Assembly: GCA_902516225.1 (NCBI GenBank) | Contig: CABXXS010000021.1 | Location: forward strand, 1-18,137 | Reading direction: 5' to 3' | Length of the DNA: 18,137 nt | DNA from: Puniceicoccaceae bacterium | GTDB lineage: Bacteria; Verrucomicrobiota; Verrucomicrobiae; Opitutales; Coraliomargaritaceae | Shown: positions 7,059-13,811 of the stretch, piece by piece | Layout: every line of letters starts with the position of its first letter | Position numbering within the stretch: position 1 is the first letter of the stretch | Program-made: the position numbers and the translations under genes | Notes under the pieces: generated by a model | Databases searched by the model: none | The model's input: only the letters and a program-made list of their open reading frames with translations | Told to the model about the DNA's origin: nothing

Positions 7059-9254
7059 TTATTTTGATAATTTGAAGGTACCACTTGGTAGTCCTGCACT
7101 ATTTACAAGGTTTGCTTGCACTGCCGGGTTCCATCCAAAACGTACGTGCGCTGGATTTTGAATTAAAGGGGCGCTCAAGACTACAGCATCGCCATCAATT
7201 CGCGCGACTGCTTCTGCGAACTTACCATCTTGCCCAGCGACTTCGAATCCTTGTAGAGCAGTACCACCTCGGCTAGAGAGGCCAGTACCAGCATGGGTAA
7301 AGGTAACTCGTAGATACTTACCGCTTGTTTCGATCGAAGCAGGCTTAGGGCTATAAGCGATGGAATCCTCATGGCCGTAGGTGTTGTGTTTGGCAAGCAG
7401 TCCTAGGCGTTTCCCAACAGGTGCTTTGTTACGAGGGTGGATATCACTTAGGTTTCCGATATCGTTAATGACAGCCATTGCTGTGTTGGGAATTTGCTCC
7501 TCTGCTGTGGCTTGCGCGATCCATAATTCGGGAAGTAATTCATCGTTACCATGCTTGTATATAAATGGAGCTAGCTGAACAAAATAGAAGGGAAATTGCT
7601 TTGGACTTCGGCCCCATGCATCTCGCCAGTTATGAACAAGTTTGACCATTTTTTCTGTGTAGGCTGCGCCATCCTTAATATTGGACTCCCCTTGATACCA
7701 AATCGCGCCAGTAATTGGCATATATGTGTAGGGCATAATGCGTGAATTAAAGAAGGTTTTCTTTGTAGAGTTGGGAAGGGATGCAGTCCAAGATTCAATA
7801 CGAGATCCGCCTTGGCTGGAGTTAATTAAGCCGATGGGAATACCTTCGCTAAGTAACTCCTTGCCAAAGTAGTAGGCTACCGCTGAGAAGTCTTTGATAG
7901 TGTTTGGCCCAGCGACTTGCCAATTAGCTCGCTCATTAAGGTCACTCCAGGATGTGCTGCTGGAGGTATCGGGCGTTTGCACAATACGTAGGTTCGGGTG
8001 GTTGGCAGCAGCAGTAGCAGAGGCTAAGTTATCGGTGTTTTTAAGTGCCCATGCCATATTCGATTGCCCGGAACATATCCAGAGATCGCCAATAAGAATG
8101 TTAGTAAAGTGTATTCTTCTTGGGCCGCTTGTGACGGTGAGCGTAGTGGCTCCCTGTCGAGTCGCTCTCATAGCAGGTATTTGTACCTTCCAATTGCCTA
8201 GAGCATCAGACCTACCCTTTACTTCAACCTCGCTGCCAATGGAAACGGTCACTGCTTTGTTGGGCAAAGCTTGCCCCCATATTGGAATGAGTGCGCCACG
8301 CTGTAGCACCATTTCATCGTCGAAGAGATTAGCCAGGCGTAAGTGACCTACGACTTCGATTTGCAGCGACTGGGTATCCGTACCGCCACGTTGGTCGTCG
8401 ACTTTCACCGTTATTAAATGTTTTCCGATGTCCGCGATTTCTGGGCTCGCTTGCATCGCACCAGATGGTTCGATTTGTAACCATGCAGGGCCTTTGATTA
8501 ATGTAAATTTCAGTGGGTCTTGATCAAGGTCGTCAGCATATTTGATCAAGCTATCTTCATAGAGTGTGGACTCAGGAATACTGTCTAATTGCAGTGGGTA
8601 TGGGCTACTAATAAAAGAGGGTGGCCGGTTTTTATTTCCATTTTGCCCGGTCACAGATGCGTTATCAAAGTAGGTTGCCTGAAAATAAGCACCTTCCTTA
8701 CGCTTAATTATTTCAATGATAAATTGTCCGTAAGCTGTGTCCTTTGGCGCGTCTGCAGAACCTTCGAGGCGATGCCATGTTTTGATCGGTGACTTTGTGA
8801 CATCAGCCTGATCGATCACGACTGGATTACCGATGGGCAGGTGCTCCGAATTATACCATTGAACACTGATTCGTGGGTTCCACGCACTTTTTATGTCCCC
8901 AGTATTTAAGGTATCCACACCGAACTGATAGTTGCTCTGATCGCGCGCACTAAAGAATTGATGAATAGTCGTAGCTCCCCAACGAAATTGCAGGGCTTGG
9001 TTATCTCTGCCAATTCTGGGATCTAACTTAGCATCAGTGAGCCATGAGTTGAAATTGCCTTCCCTCCACATTTTCCGGCGCCATCCTTTGCAGTTAAAAG
9101 ATGGGGATTTATCTATAGTCGGAATTCCAATTTCGAAATCGCCGTTAATTAGTCTCTCGCTAGTTTGAGCTGACATTTCTACATTTGTGAATACTAAGGT
9201 GCTGATCAGTATTCCTAGTGTGCAGATTAAATCGTGACGCCTTGTTTTTTTCAT
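7059..9254 (-). CDS. Secreted modular sialate-O-acetylesterase-like SGNH carbohydrate esterase
   Basis: A protein of 731 aa with a signal peptide (about residues 1-30). Residues about 35-200 look like a carbohydrate-binding-type beta-sandwich ('LINGDFEIG' start, 'YFDNASVTG' end). Residues about 205-300 resemble a cadherin/Ig-like repeat ('DLDQDPLKFTLIKGPAWLQIEPSG', 'ADIGKHLITVKVDDQRGGTDTQ' region). The catalytic part follows: 'FDDEMVLQRGALIPIWG', then 'GDLWICSGQSNMAW' with nucleophile candidate S398, 'IWYQGESN', and 'DIHPRN' with D604/H606. These are hallmarks of the SIAE family, which removes O-acetyl groups from sialic acids or, in many polysaccharide loci, from other glycans. No sialic-acid gene is present here, so deacetylation of the locus's polysaccharide is more likely. 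It starts 6 bp after the transporter stop, clearly the same operon, without a Shine-Dalgarno sequence. Confidence 0.9.
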   Translation of the reverse strand: MKKTRRHDLICTLGILISTLVFTNVEMSAQTSERLINGDFEIGIPTIDKSPSFNCKGWRRKMWREGNFNSWLTDAKLDPRIGRDNQALQFRWGATTIHQFFSARDQSNYQFGVDTLNTGDIKSAWNPRISVQWYNSEHLPIGNPVVIDQADVTKSPIKTWHRLEGSADAPKDTAYGQFIIEIIKRKEGAYFQATYFDNASVTGQNGNKNRPPSFISSPYPLQLDSIPESTLYEDSLIKYADDLDQDPLKFTLIKGPAWLQIEPSGAMQASPEIADIGKHLITVKVDDQRGGTDTQSLQIEVVGHLRLANLFDDEMVLQRGALIPIWGQALPNKAVTVSIGSEVEVKGRSDALGNWKVQIPAMRATRQGATTLTVTSGPRRIHFTNILIGDLWICSGQSNMAWALKNTDNLASATAAANHPNLRIVQTPDTSSSTSWSDLNERANWQVAGPNTIKDFSAVAYYFGKELLSEGIPIGLINSSQGGSRIESWTASLPNSTKKTFFNSRIMPYTYMPITGAIWYQGESNIKDGAAYTEKMVKLVHNWRDAWGRSPKQFPFYFVQLAPFIYKHGNDELLPELWIAQATAEEQIPNTAMAVINDIGNLSDIHPRNKAPVGKRLGLLAKHNTYGHEDSIAYSPKPASIETSGKYLRVTFTHAGTGLSSRGGTALQGFEVAGQDGKFAEAVARIDGDAVVLSAPLIQNPAHVRFGWNPAVQANLVNSAGLPSGTFKLSK

Positions 9255-9260
9255 AAAGAA

Positions 9261-11099
9261 TTAGTTTATATTGAGTTTACGTGTCTCTAGCTTTGACTTG
9301 ATTTCGTAGCAACGCTCGTCGCTGAGTGGGTAAAGTAGTGTGAATGCAATTGAGACGAGGCTCAGGAGTAGGGGGAGCCCAATCTCGATAATACGCAGTA
9401 GTAGTAATGTGCGTGGTTTTTGTACCGAAAGCGCAGTGGAACTATGTAAGATATTCTCAATATTTTCGTAAAGGACATCTGGCCTATCAACTAATTCTTC
9501 GGCTCTTTTTTGTAGTGATTCGGTCTCTTCGATGACCTTTAGGAGTGTGCTTTTTAGCTGCTTACTATGAGTCGTATCTTTTATACTTTCGCCACTAGAA
9601 AACAGTACAGTATCTTCGAATTCTTTTGCCTGCCTTAGGGACTCACTGATCTGTGCTTCGAATTTAAACAAGCGCTCCTGCGTAGTCGTTTTTATAGAGA
9701 GATCTTTTGTTTTTCCTAAGAGTTGATTGATCCAGAGCTCGAGTCTTTCTTTGCTGGTTTCAGCGACTTCAGGCTCCCCTTCATAAGCCCAAGTTCTGGA
9801 GTCTTTTAGTGCTACCTCATAGCAACCATATAATTTGGCGGTTTGCTGGCTTTGAGCTTCGTCAAACTGCGTAGCTATTAGTAATGCCCCTGTGACAAAG
9901 CTAGCGAATGCGGTACCCATCTTAATGAACCACCAGTAGACAGAATAATAACTGCCCTCAGAGCGTGTACCAGTATTTAGTTCATCTTCGTCGCAGATGT
10001 CTCCTAGCATTGAGGCTCCCAGTGTAAAAAACATTAGCATTCCCGCAGACAATAAAATGGTGGGAATGATTACTAAATAGGGGTAGTCTGGATTATAACA
10101 GACGATTTTAGAGAGCTGTGCTGCGCACATTAGCCCGATAGAAAATAGCATTGTCCTTCGCTTGCCGATTCGAGGACTGATCCAGTTTAGGGGGAAGACT
10201 GCGATTAATCCTGTGACTGCCCATACAGTGCCATTGATGCCGAGAAGTGCACCAGCTGCATATTGGTCACCACCAAAAAGATAGTAAATTGATATATAAT
10301 AGTTAAATATGGCAACGAAGTTGAAGCCTATCGCTAATGTAAATACTATGAGCACAAGGTAGAGGAAAGTCTTGTTGCGAAGTGCTAACTTCATATTGCT
10401 CCAGAACTGTGTGCGTTGCTGATTTCGGGTAGAAGTATATCCAGGTTCGCGTATAGCAAAAAACCACCAAAATAGGAGTGGGAGCATCACGATCGCAATA
10501 ATTAGTGAAAGGTAGCGCATGCCGTCGATTAAGGTGCCTCCTGTGCCTCGCACCACTTCCATTCCTGCTAAGTAAAGTAGCCATGGAGTACCCATAGCAA
10601 AAAGGTTTCCGAAGAAGCTCTTGGAGCTAAATAAGCGGGTGCGCTCGTGTGGATCTTTTGACATCTCCATACCGAGCGCACCGTGTGGGATCTCAAACAT
10701 CGTGCACGCTGTGAAGAAAATTAATAGTGCTGTGAAAATGAACGCGAGCTGCCCCCATTCACCAATACTTTCGGGTACCCACCACATGCCAGCGAAGCTG
10801 ATTATAACTAAGAGACCACCGGCGAATATGTAAGGACGTCGTCGTCCCCAGCGTGTGCGGGTATTGTCCGATAAATGCCCTATTATGGGGTCAGATACTG
10901 CATCCCATAGACGCGGGAATATCATTATTACACCGAGCCAAAAAGCACTCAGGCCGAGGCCTATGTTGCCGATTAAGCTCATCAGCTGTCCCGCTATGTT
11001 AAATAGGGCGATCGGTATGATACCGCCAGTGCCATAAGCGATCAGGACCGACCAAGGTATGCGATCTTGCGAGGCAGTACTATTCTTTGCGAAAGGCAT
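9261..11099 (-). CDS. GPH-family (MelB-like) sugar:cation symporter with a large insertion
   Basis: A protein of 612 aa, against about 450-500 for ordinary glycoside-pentoside-hexuronide symporters. The family signature is clear: 'WDAVSDPIIGHLSD' (65-78, Asp pair D66/D70 at the place of MelB's cation-site acids) followed by 'RWGRRRPY' (83-90), with about 12 hydrophobic segments. It should import a sugar or oligosaccharide across the inner membrane with Na+ or H+. The oddity is a stretch of about 150 residues (roughly 408-558) between the last two membrane segments; it is charged, Glu/Lys/Gln-rich and partly coiled-coil-like. First gene of the - strand group (esterase 6 bp downstream, then GH144), so it probably imports the sophoro-oligosaccharides made outside. 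It starts at ATG 11099, 68 bp downstream of tRNA-Ala on the same strand. Confidence 0.92.
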   Translation of the reverse strand: MPFAKNSTASQDRIPWSVLIAYGTGGIIPIALFNIAGQLMSLIGNIGLGLSAFWLGVIMIFPRLWDAVSDPIIGHLSDNTRTRWGRRRPYIFAGGLLVIISFAGMWWVPESIGEWGQLAFIFTALLIFFTACTMFEIPHGALGMEMSKDPHERTRLFSSKSFFGNLFAMGTPWLLYLAGMEVVRGTGGTLIDGMRYLSLIIAIVMLPLLFWWFFAIREPGYTSTRNQQRTQFWSNMKLALRNKTFLYLVLIVFTLAIGFNFVAIFNYYISIYYLFGGDQYAAGALLGINGTVWAVTGLIAVFPLNWISPRIGKRRTMLFSIGLMCAAQLSKIVCYNPDYPYLVIIPTILLSAGMLMFFTLGASMLGDICDEDELNTGTRSEGSYYSVYWWFIKMGTAFASFVTGALLIATQFDEAQSQQTAKLYGCYEVALKDSRTWAYEGEPEVAETSKERLELWINQLLGKTKDLSIKTTTQERLFKFEAQISESLRQAKEFEDTVLFSSGESIKDTTHSKQLKSTLLKVIEETESLQKRAEELVDRPDVLYENIENILHSSTALSVQKPRTLLLLRIIEIGLPLLLSLVSIAFTLLYPLSDERCYEIKSKLETRKLNIN

Positions 11100-11166
11100 A
11101 TAATTATTTAGGGTACCGTGCCTTCTCTCTGTGTCTAGGTCGCAATGACATCAGGTATGCTTGAGG

Positions 11167-11243
<77 letters not shown>

Positions 11244-11341
11244 CTAATGGAAGTATCGAAAAATGTATTGGTAGATAGGTGCGTCAATATTAAAGCTAAT
11301 TAGGACTATTTCTGTGCCTATATCGGTGCTTTTGTTCGGGG

Positions 11342-12136
11342 TTACACATCATCTAGAACAGTCTCAATAGATTCCTTATTTAGATCCATATATTCGTGGC
11401 AAAAACTAAGCATATCCCCTTGCAGAGGGGCAGTGAAGCAGACGGCGCCATCTGGAAATTCGAATTTGTAGCGGTAGCAATGCAGACCTTGGCGCTTGAT
11501 CGGTAAGGCTGCTTCCAAGCGAGGTGTCCAACCCTGCTCGATAAACTCTATGTAGAGCGTCTCGTCAGGGCCATAAATCTTGTCCCCGACGATGCGGCGC
11601 TCTATGTATTCGGCGTGCACACGAATCTGATGCTTGCGCCCAGTCTCGGGCTTAACATGGCAAAGTGTGTAGCCATTTTTTGTGATCAGTGGAATGAAAT
11701 TAGTCCTGGCGATTTGCGCAGTTCGGTCACCACTGACTTCTGATTTTACGATCACGGGTCCACATCGACGCTTAGCAATGGGCAAGTCAACTTCAGTAGG
11801 CTCTAATAGTTCGCCCTCAAGCAGTGCGATATAGGTCTTTTTTACGATTCTGTTTTGAATCGCCATCTGAAATTTACGCGCGATAGAGGGTCGCTTAGCA
11901 AAGATGATTAGGCCGCTAGTTTCGCGATCTAGACGGGAGACCAGATGAAGTTTCTCTAAGCCTGTATACTCGCGCACTACACCAACAAGGCTCGACATAG
12001 GACCATTCTTTGATGGGTGACATACGAGCCAACCAGGCTTATTGATAATTAGTAGGTTGTCGTCCTCCTGAACGATCCATTTAGGGAAATCACTGGGATC
12101 CACAAGTGGGGCTTCTTCGCCGTAGGGATCATTCAT
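11342..12136 (-). CDS. RluA-family RNA pseudouridine synthase
   Basis: A protein of 264 aa that isomerises uridine to pseudouridine in rRNA or tRNA. The family's catalytic motif 'RLDRETSG' is at 68-75 with catalytic Asp70. Before it comes 'DDNLLIINKPGWLVCHPS' (motif I region), and later 'KTYIALLEGEL' and 'KPETGRKHQIRVHAEYI', all typical of the RluA/RluC/RluD group. There is no N-terminal S4 domain, so it resembles the shorter RluA- or TruC-like members; the modified position cannot be assigned. It lies 71 bp downstream of the short-chain dehydrogenase on the same strand, with a plausible promoter of its own in that gap and no visible Shine-Dalgarno sequence. The 98 bp between its stop and tRNA-Ala hold no clear feature. 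Confidence 0.93.
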   Translation of the reverse strand: MNDPYGEEAPLVDPSDFPKWIVQEDDNLLIINKPGWLVCHPSKNGPMSSLVGVVREYTGLEKLHLVSRLDRETSGLIIFAKRPSIARKFQMAIQNRIVKKTYIALLEGELLEPTEVDLPIAKRRCGPVIVKSEVSGDRTAQIARTNFIPLITKNGYTLCHVKPETGRKHQIRVHAEYIERRIVGDKIYGPDETLYIEFIEQGWTPRLEAALPIKRQGLHCYRYKFEFPDGAVCFTAPLQGDMLSFCHEYMDLNKESIETVLDDV

Positions 12137-12159
12137 GACGAGTACGAAATAGAATACTT

Positions 12160-12188
12160 CTAATAGGTATCATTTTCTTATAGGTAAA
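12160..12188 (-). promoter_or_regulatory. Candidate sigma-70-type promoter for the pseudouridine synthase
   Basis: On the - strand TTTACC and TATTAG are separated by exactly 17 bp, each matching 4 of 6 consensus bases. The site lies about 24 bp upstream of ATG 12136. Pattern match only; moderate matches like this are common in AT-rich spacers. Confidence 0.3.
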
Positions 12189-12198
12189 CTTCACCAAA

Positions 12199-12218
12199 AT
12201 AAAAAATTTATTTTTTAT
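12199..12218. repeat. All-A/T inverted repeat over the SDR stop codon
   Basis: ATAAAAAAT (12199-12207) and ATTTTTTAT (12210-12218) are perfect reverse complements around a TT centre. The SDR stop codon (12208-12210 on the - strand) sits in the middle. A purely A-U stem with a 2-nt centre is thermodynamically weak as RNA, so a transcription-end role for the SDR gene is possible but not well supported. Confidence 0.4.
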
Positions 12219-13050
12219 GCTGCTCGAGGCGCATCTTTCGGAGAATAAAGGCTCCTATTCGGTTTATGGCTAAAAGGGGCATTTTACTGCAGAACAGGGC
12301 AATACAGCTATTTTTCCAACCGTTGATAACTAGTGTCCTTTCATTGGCGATTGCGCATATTGTTTGTTCGGCAACTTCTTCGGTAGTCATATCAAGTGAT
12401 AAAGCTCCGCCTTTACGCATCGGCGGGTTTTTGAAGCCTGCGGCTTTAAAGAAGTTTGAGCGTGTCGGTCCCGGACATACTACTAATGCGCGGACTTTAG
12501 TTCCACGAAGGTCTTCGCTAAGTGCTAATGACCAATTGCGCACGAAAGCCTTGGTAGCTCCGTAGGTTGCCAAAAAAGGGGTTGGCTGAAAGGCTGCAAT
12601 AGAGGCGACGTTTACAATCGTACCCCCTCTCTCGAGCATTTGTGGGAGCAGGCGAGAGGTCATGTCGACTACCGCTCTTACATTTAAGTCTATCATTGAT
12701 AGCTGTTTAGACGTTTCTAAATCTGAGAATCGGCCGTAATCTCCGAATCCGCTGTTATTAACGAGTAATACTTCGCCCCTTGGCGCGTCGTGTATTCTTT
12801 TTTTTATTGCTTCAACTGTATCGGATAGTGCCTGTGCGTCACACAAATCAACAGGGTAATGCACCCCGTTTTTTCCTAAATATATTTCAGGTTTTGAGCG
12901 AGAAAGGTTGCACAGTAGCAAATCAGGATTTATGCTTAAAATTGCTTTGATAATTGAGCAGCCAATTCCAGACGATCCGCCCGTAATAATGACTACGGAG
13001 AAGCGGCTAAAGTACTCCAAGTGCTTAGTAGATGTCTTCGAAATTGGCAT
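12208..13050 (-). CDS. Short-chain dehydrogenase/reductase (SDR), NAD(P)-dependent
   Basis: A classical SDR of 280 aa from the ATG at 13050. The Rossmann motif 'TGGSSGIG' is at residues 23-30, an 'LLVNNSGFGDYG' segment matches the NNAG motif, a Ser lies in 'VNVASIAAF', and the catalytic Y163-x-x-x-K167 is 'YGATK'. The C-terminal tail (about 230-280) is basic and partly hydrophobic, as in DltE/YqjQ-like SDRs of unknown substrate. A longer reading with a TTG start at 13086 adds 12 residues (292 aa). I prefer ATG13050 because it is a standard start with a weak purine-rich stretch (AAGAGAG) upstream, and the extra residues precede no conserved part. It is divergent from hpf, with only 79 bp between the two starts. 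Substrate not identifiable. Confidence 0.9.
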   Translation of the reverse strand: MPISKTSTKHLEYFSRFSVVIITGGSSGIGCSIIKAILSINPDLLLCNLSRSKPEIYLGKNGVHYPVDLCDAQALSDTVEAIKKRIHDAPRGEVLLVNNSGFGDYGRFSDLETSKQLSMIDLNVRAVVDMTSRLLPQMLERGGTIVNVASIAAFQPTPFLATYGATKAFVRNWSLALSEDLRGTKVRALVVCPGPTRSNFFKAAGFKNPPMRKGGALSLDMTTEEVAEQTICAIANERTLVINGWKNSCIALFCSKMPLLAINRIGAFILRKMRLEQHKK

Positions 13051-13060
13051 TTTTTTTGCT
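13045..13060 (+). promoter_or_regulatory. Candidate sigma-54 (-24/-12) promoter upstream of hpf
   Basis: The sequence TGGCATTTTTTTTGCT matches the sigma-54 consensus TGGCACGNNNNTTGCW at TGGCA and TTGCT, with GG (13046-13047) and GC (13058-13059) exactly 10 bp apart. Transcription would start near 13071 and give a leader of about 60 nt before the hpf ATG. The element overlaps the SDR start codon on the other strand. Eight of its bases are a T run, so chance resemblance is possible. Confidence 0.4.
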
Positions 13061-13088
13061 CTCTTAGGTAGAAGTGGTGGAGCCAATC

Positions 13089-13107
13089 GGTTCCATTAAT
13101 AGGAACC
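13089..13107. promoter_or_regulatory. Perfect 6-bp inverted repeat in the hpf leader
   Basis: GGTTCC (13089-13094) and GGAACC (13102-13107) flank a 7-nt ATTAATA spacer, midway between the divergent SDR and hpf starts. It could be an RNA hairpin ending 8 nt before the Shine-Dalgarno sequence, or a dimeric repressor site serving both genes. No known operator is recognised. Confidence 0.45.
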
Positions 13108-13129
13108 AAAAATAGAAGGAGTAATAAGT

Positions 13130-13501
13130 ATGAAGCAACATGACGTTATCATCTCTGGGTTGAATATGGAATTAACCGATGCAATCAAAAATATGGTTTA
13201 TGAAAAGGTAGAGAAATTATTCGAACACGAGGATCGTATTATTCGAATGCGAGTGGAGCTCGAATATGATCCTCACCAATCTACGCATCAAAAAGAATTT
13301 ATTGCAAAAGGGCAACTCGTAGTGAGAGGAAATGATCACTTTGCTTCTGCAGCCACCGACGATCTTTACAAATCCATTGACGAGCTAGTAAGTAAGCTAG
13401 ACCGCATGCTTCGTCGACGCTCGCGTTTGAAAAAAGTGAAGCGTAAAGACATACACCTTGTCGACCTACCGTCGAATATACCCAAGGCTGTTAGCTTTTA
13501 G
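13130..13501 (+). CDS. hpf: Ribosome hibernation-promoting factor, short form (HPF/YfiA family)
   Basis: A protein of 123 aa that binds the 30S decoding channel in stationary phase or stress and keeps ribosomes inactive. It has the single beta-alpha-beta-beta-beta-alpha domain of the family: 'DVIISGLNMELTDAIKNMVYEKVEKLFEH' at the start, the central strands 'RVELEYDP' and 'EFIAKGQLVV', then 'DHFASAATDDLYKSIDELVSKLDRML' with a basic tail (RRRSRLKKVKRK). The roughly 60-aa dimerisation domain of long HPF (180-190 aa) is missing, so it is a short or YfiA-like form. It has the best Shine-Dalgarno sequence of the window (AAGGAG, 13116-13121, 8 nt before ATG). A sigma-54-like promoter and an inverted repeat lie just upstream, and a long hairpin downstream. 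Confidence 0.95.
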   Translation: MKQHDVIISGLNMELTDAIKNMVYEKVEKLFEHEDRIIRMRVELEYDPHQSTHQKEFIAKGQLVVRGNDHFASAATDDLYKSIDELVSKLDRMLRRRSRLKKVKRKDIHLVDLPSNIPKAVSF

Positions 13502-13523
13502 TATTTTTCTAGCTTTAGTTTGG

Positions 13524-13562
13524 TAAGGAAAGTCCTAGCAGTACCTGTTGGGCTTTTCCTTA
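13524..13562 (+). terminator. Long hairpin downstream of hpf (possible terminator)
   Basis: TAAGGAAAGTCC (13524-13535) pairs with GGGCTTTTCCTTA (13550-13562) over about 12 bp, with one bulged T and a T-G wobble, around a 14-nt loop. It starts 22 nt after the hpf stop. No T-tract follows the stem, so it is either an atypical terminator or an mRNA 3' stabiliser. Confidence 0.4.
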
Positions 13563-13675
13563 TGGATGCTACTTAAAGTGAAGTGCGCATACTCAATTTA
13601 ACTATATAGTTCATTTTTTTAAAACTTCTGCTTGATCTAGGGGACATGCTTTGTCTTGATCCCGAATTCTAAAAT

Positions 13676-13752
<77 letters not shown>

Positions 13753-13795
13753 TTATATGGCGTCTTGGGTATATGGGTATTTTTCTGTAATTAAT

Positions 13796-13811
13796 ATGCT
13801 TTGCAGAGCAT
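13796..13811. terminator. Small hairpin between tRNA-Arg and the nuclease gene
   Basis: ATGCT and AGCAT form a 5-bp stem around TTGCAG directly beside the nuclease stop codon (13812-13814). It could mark the end of either convergent transcript. No T-tract follows on either strand, so support is weak. Confidence 0.2.

Noticed and set aside
7894..8346. A 150-codon open frame on the + strand inside the esterase gene
   Set aside because: It is antisense to the SIAE catalytic region; the reverse complement of that coding sequence explains the open frame.
13600..13611. Perfect 12-bp palindrome AACTATATAGTT followed by a run of T
   Set aside because: With a minimal loop only 4 A/T-rich pairs remain, so it is not a terminator, and no regulator or second copy points to an operator.
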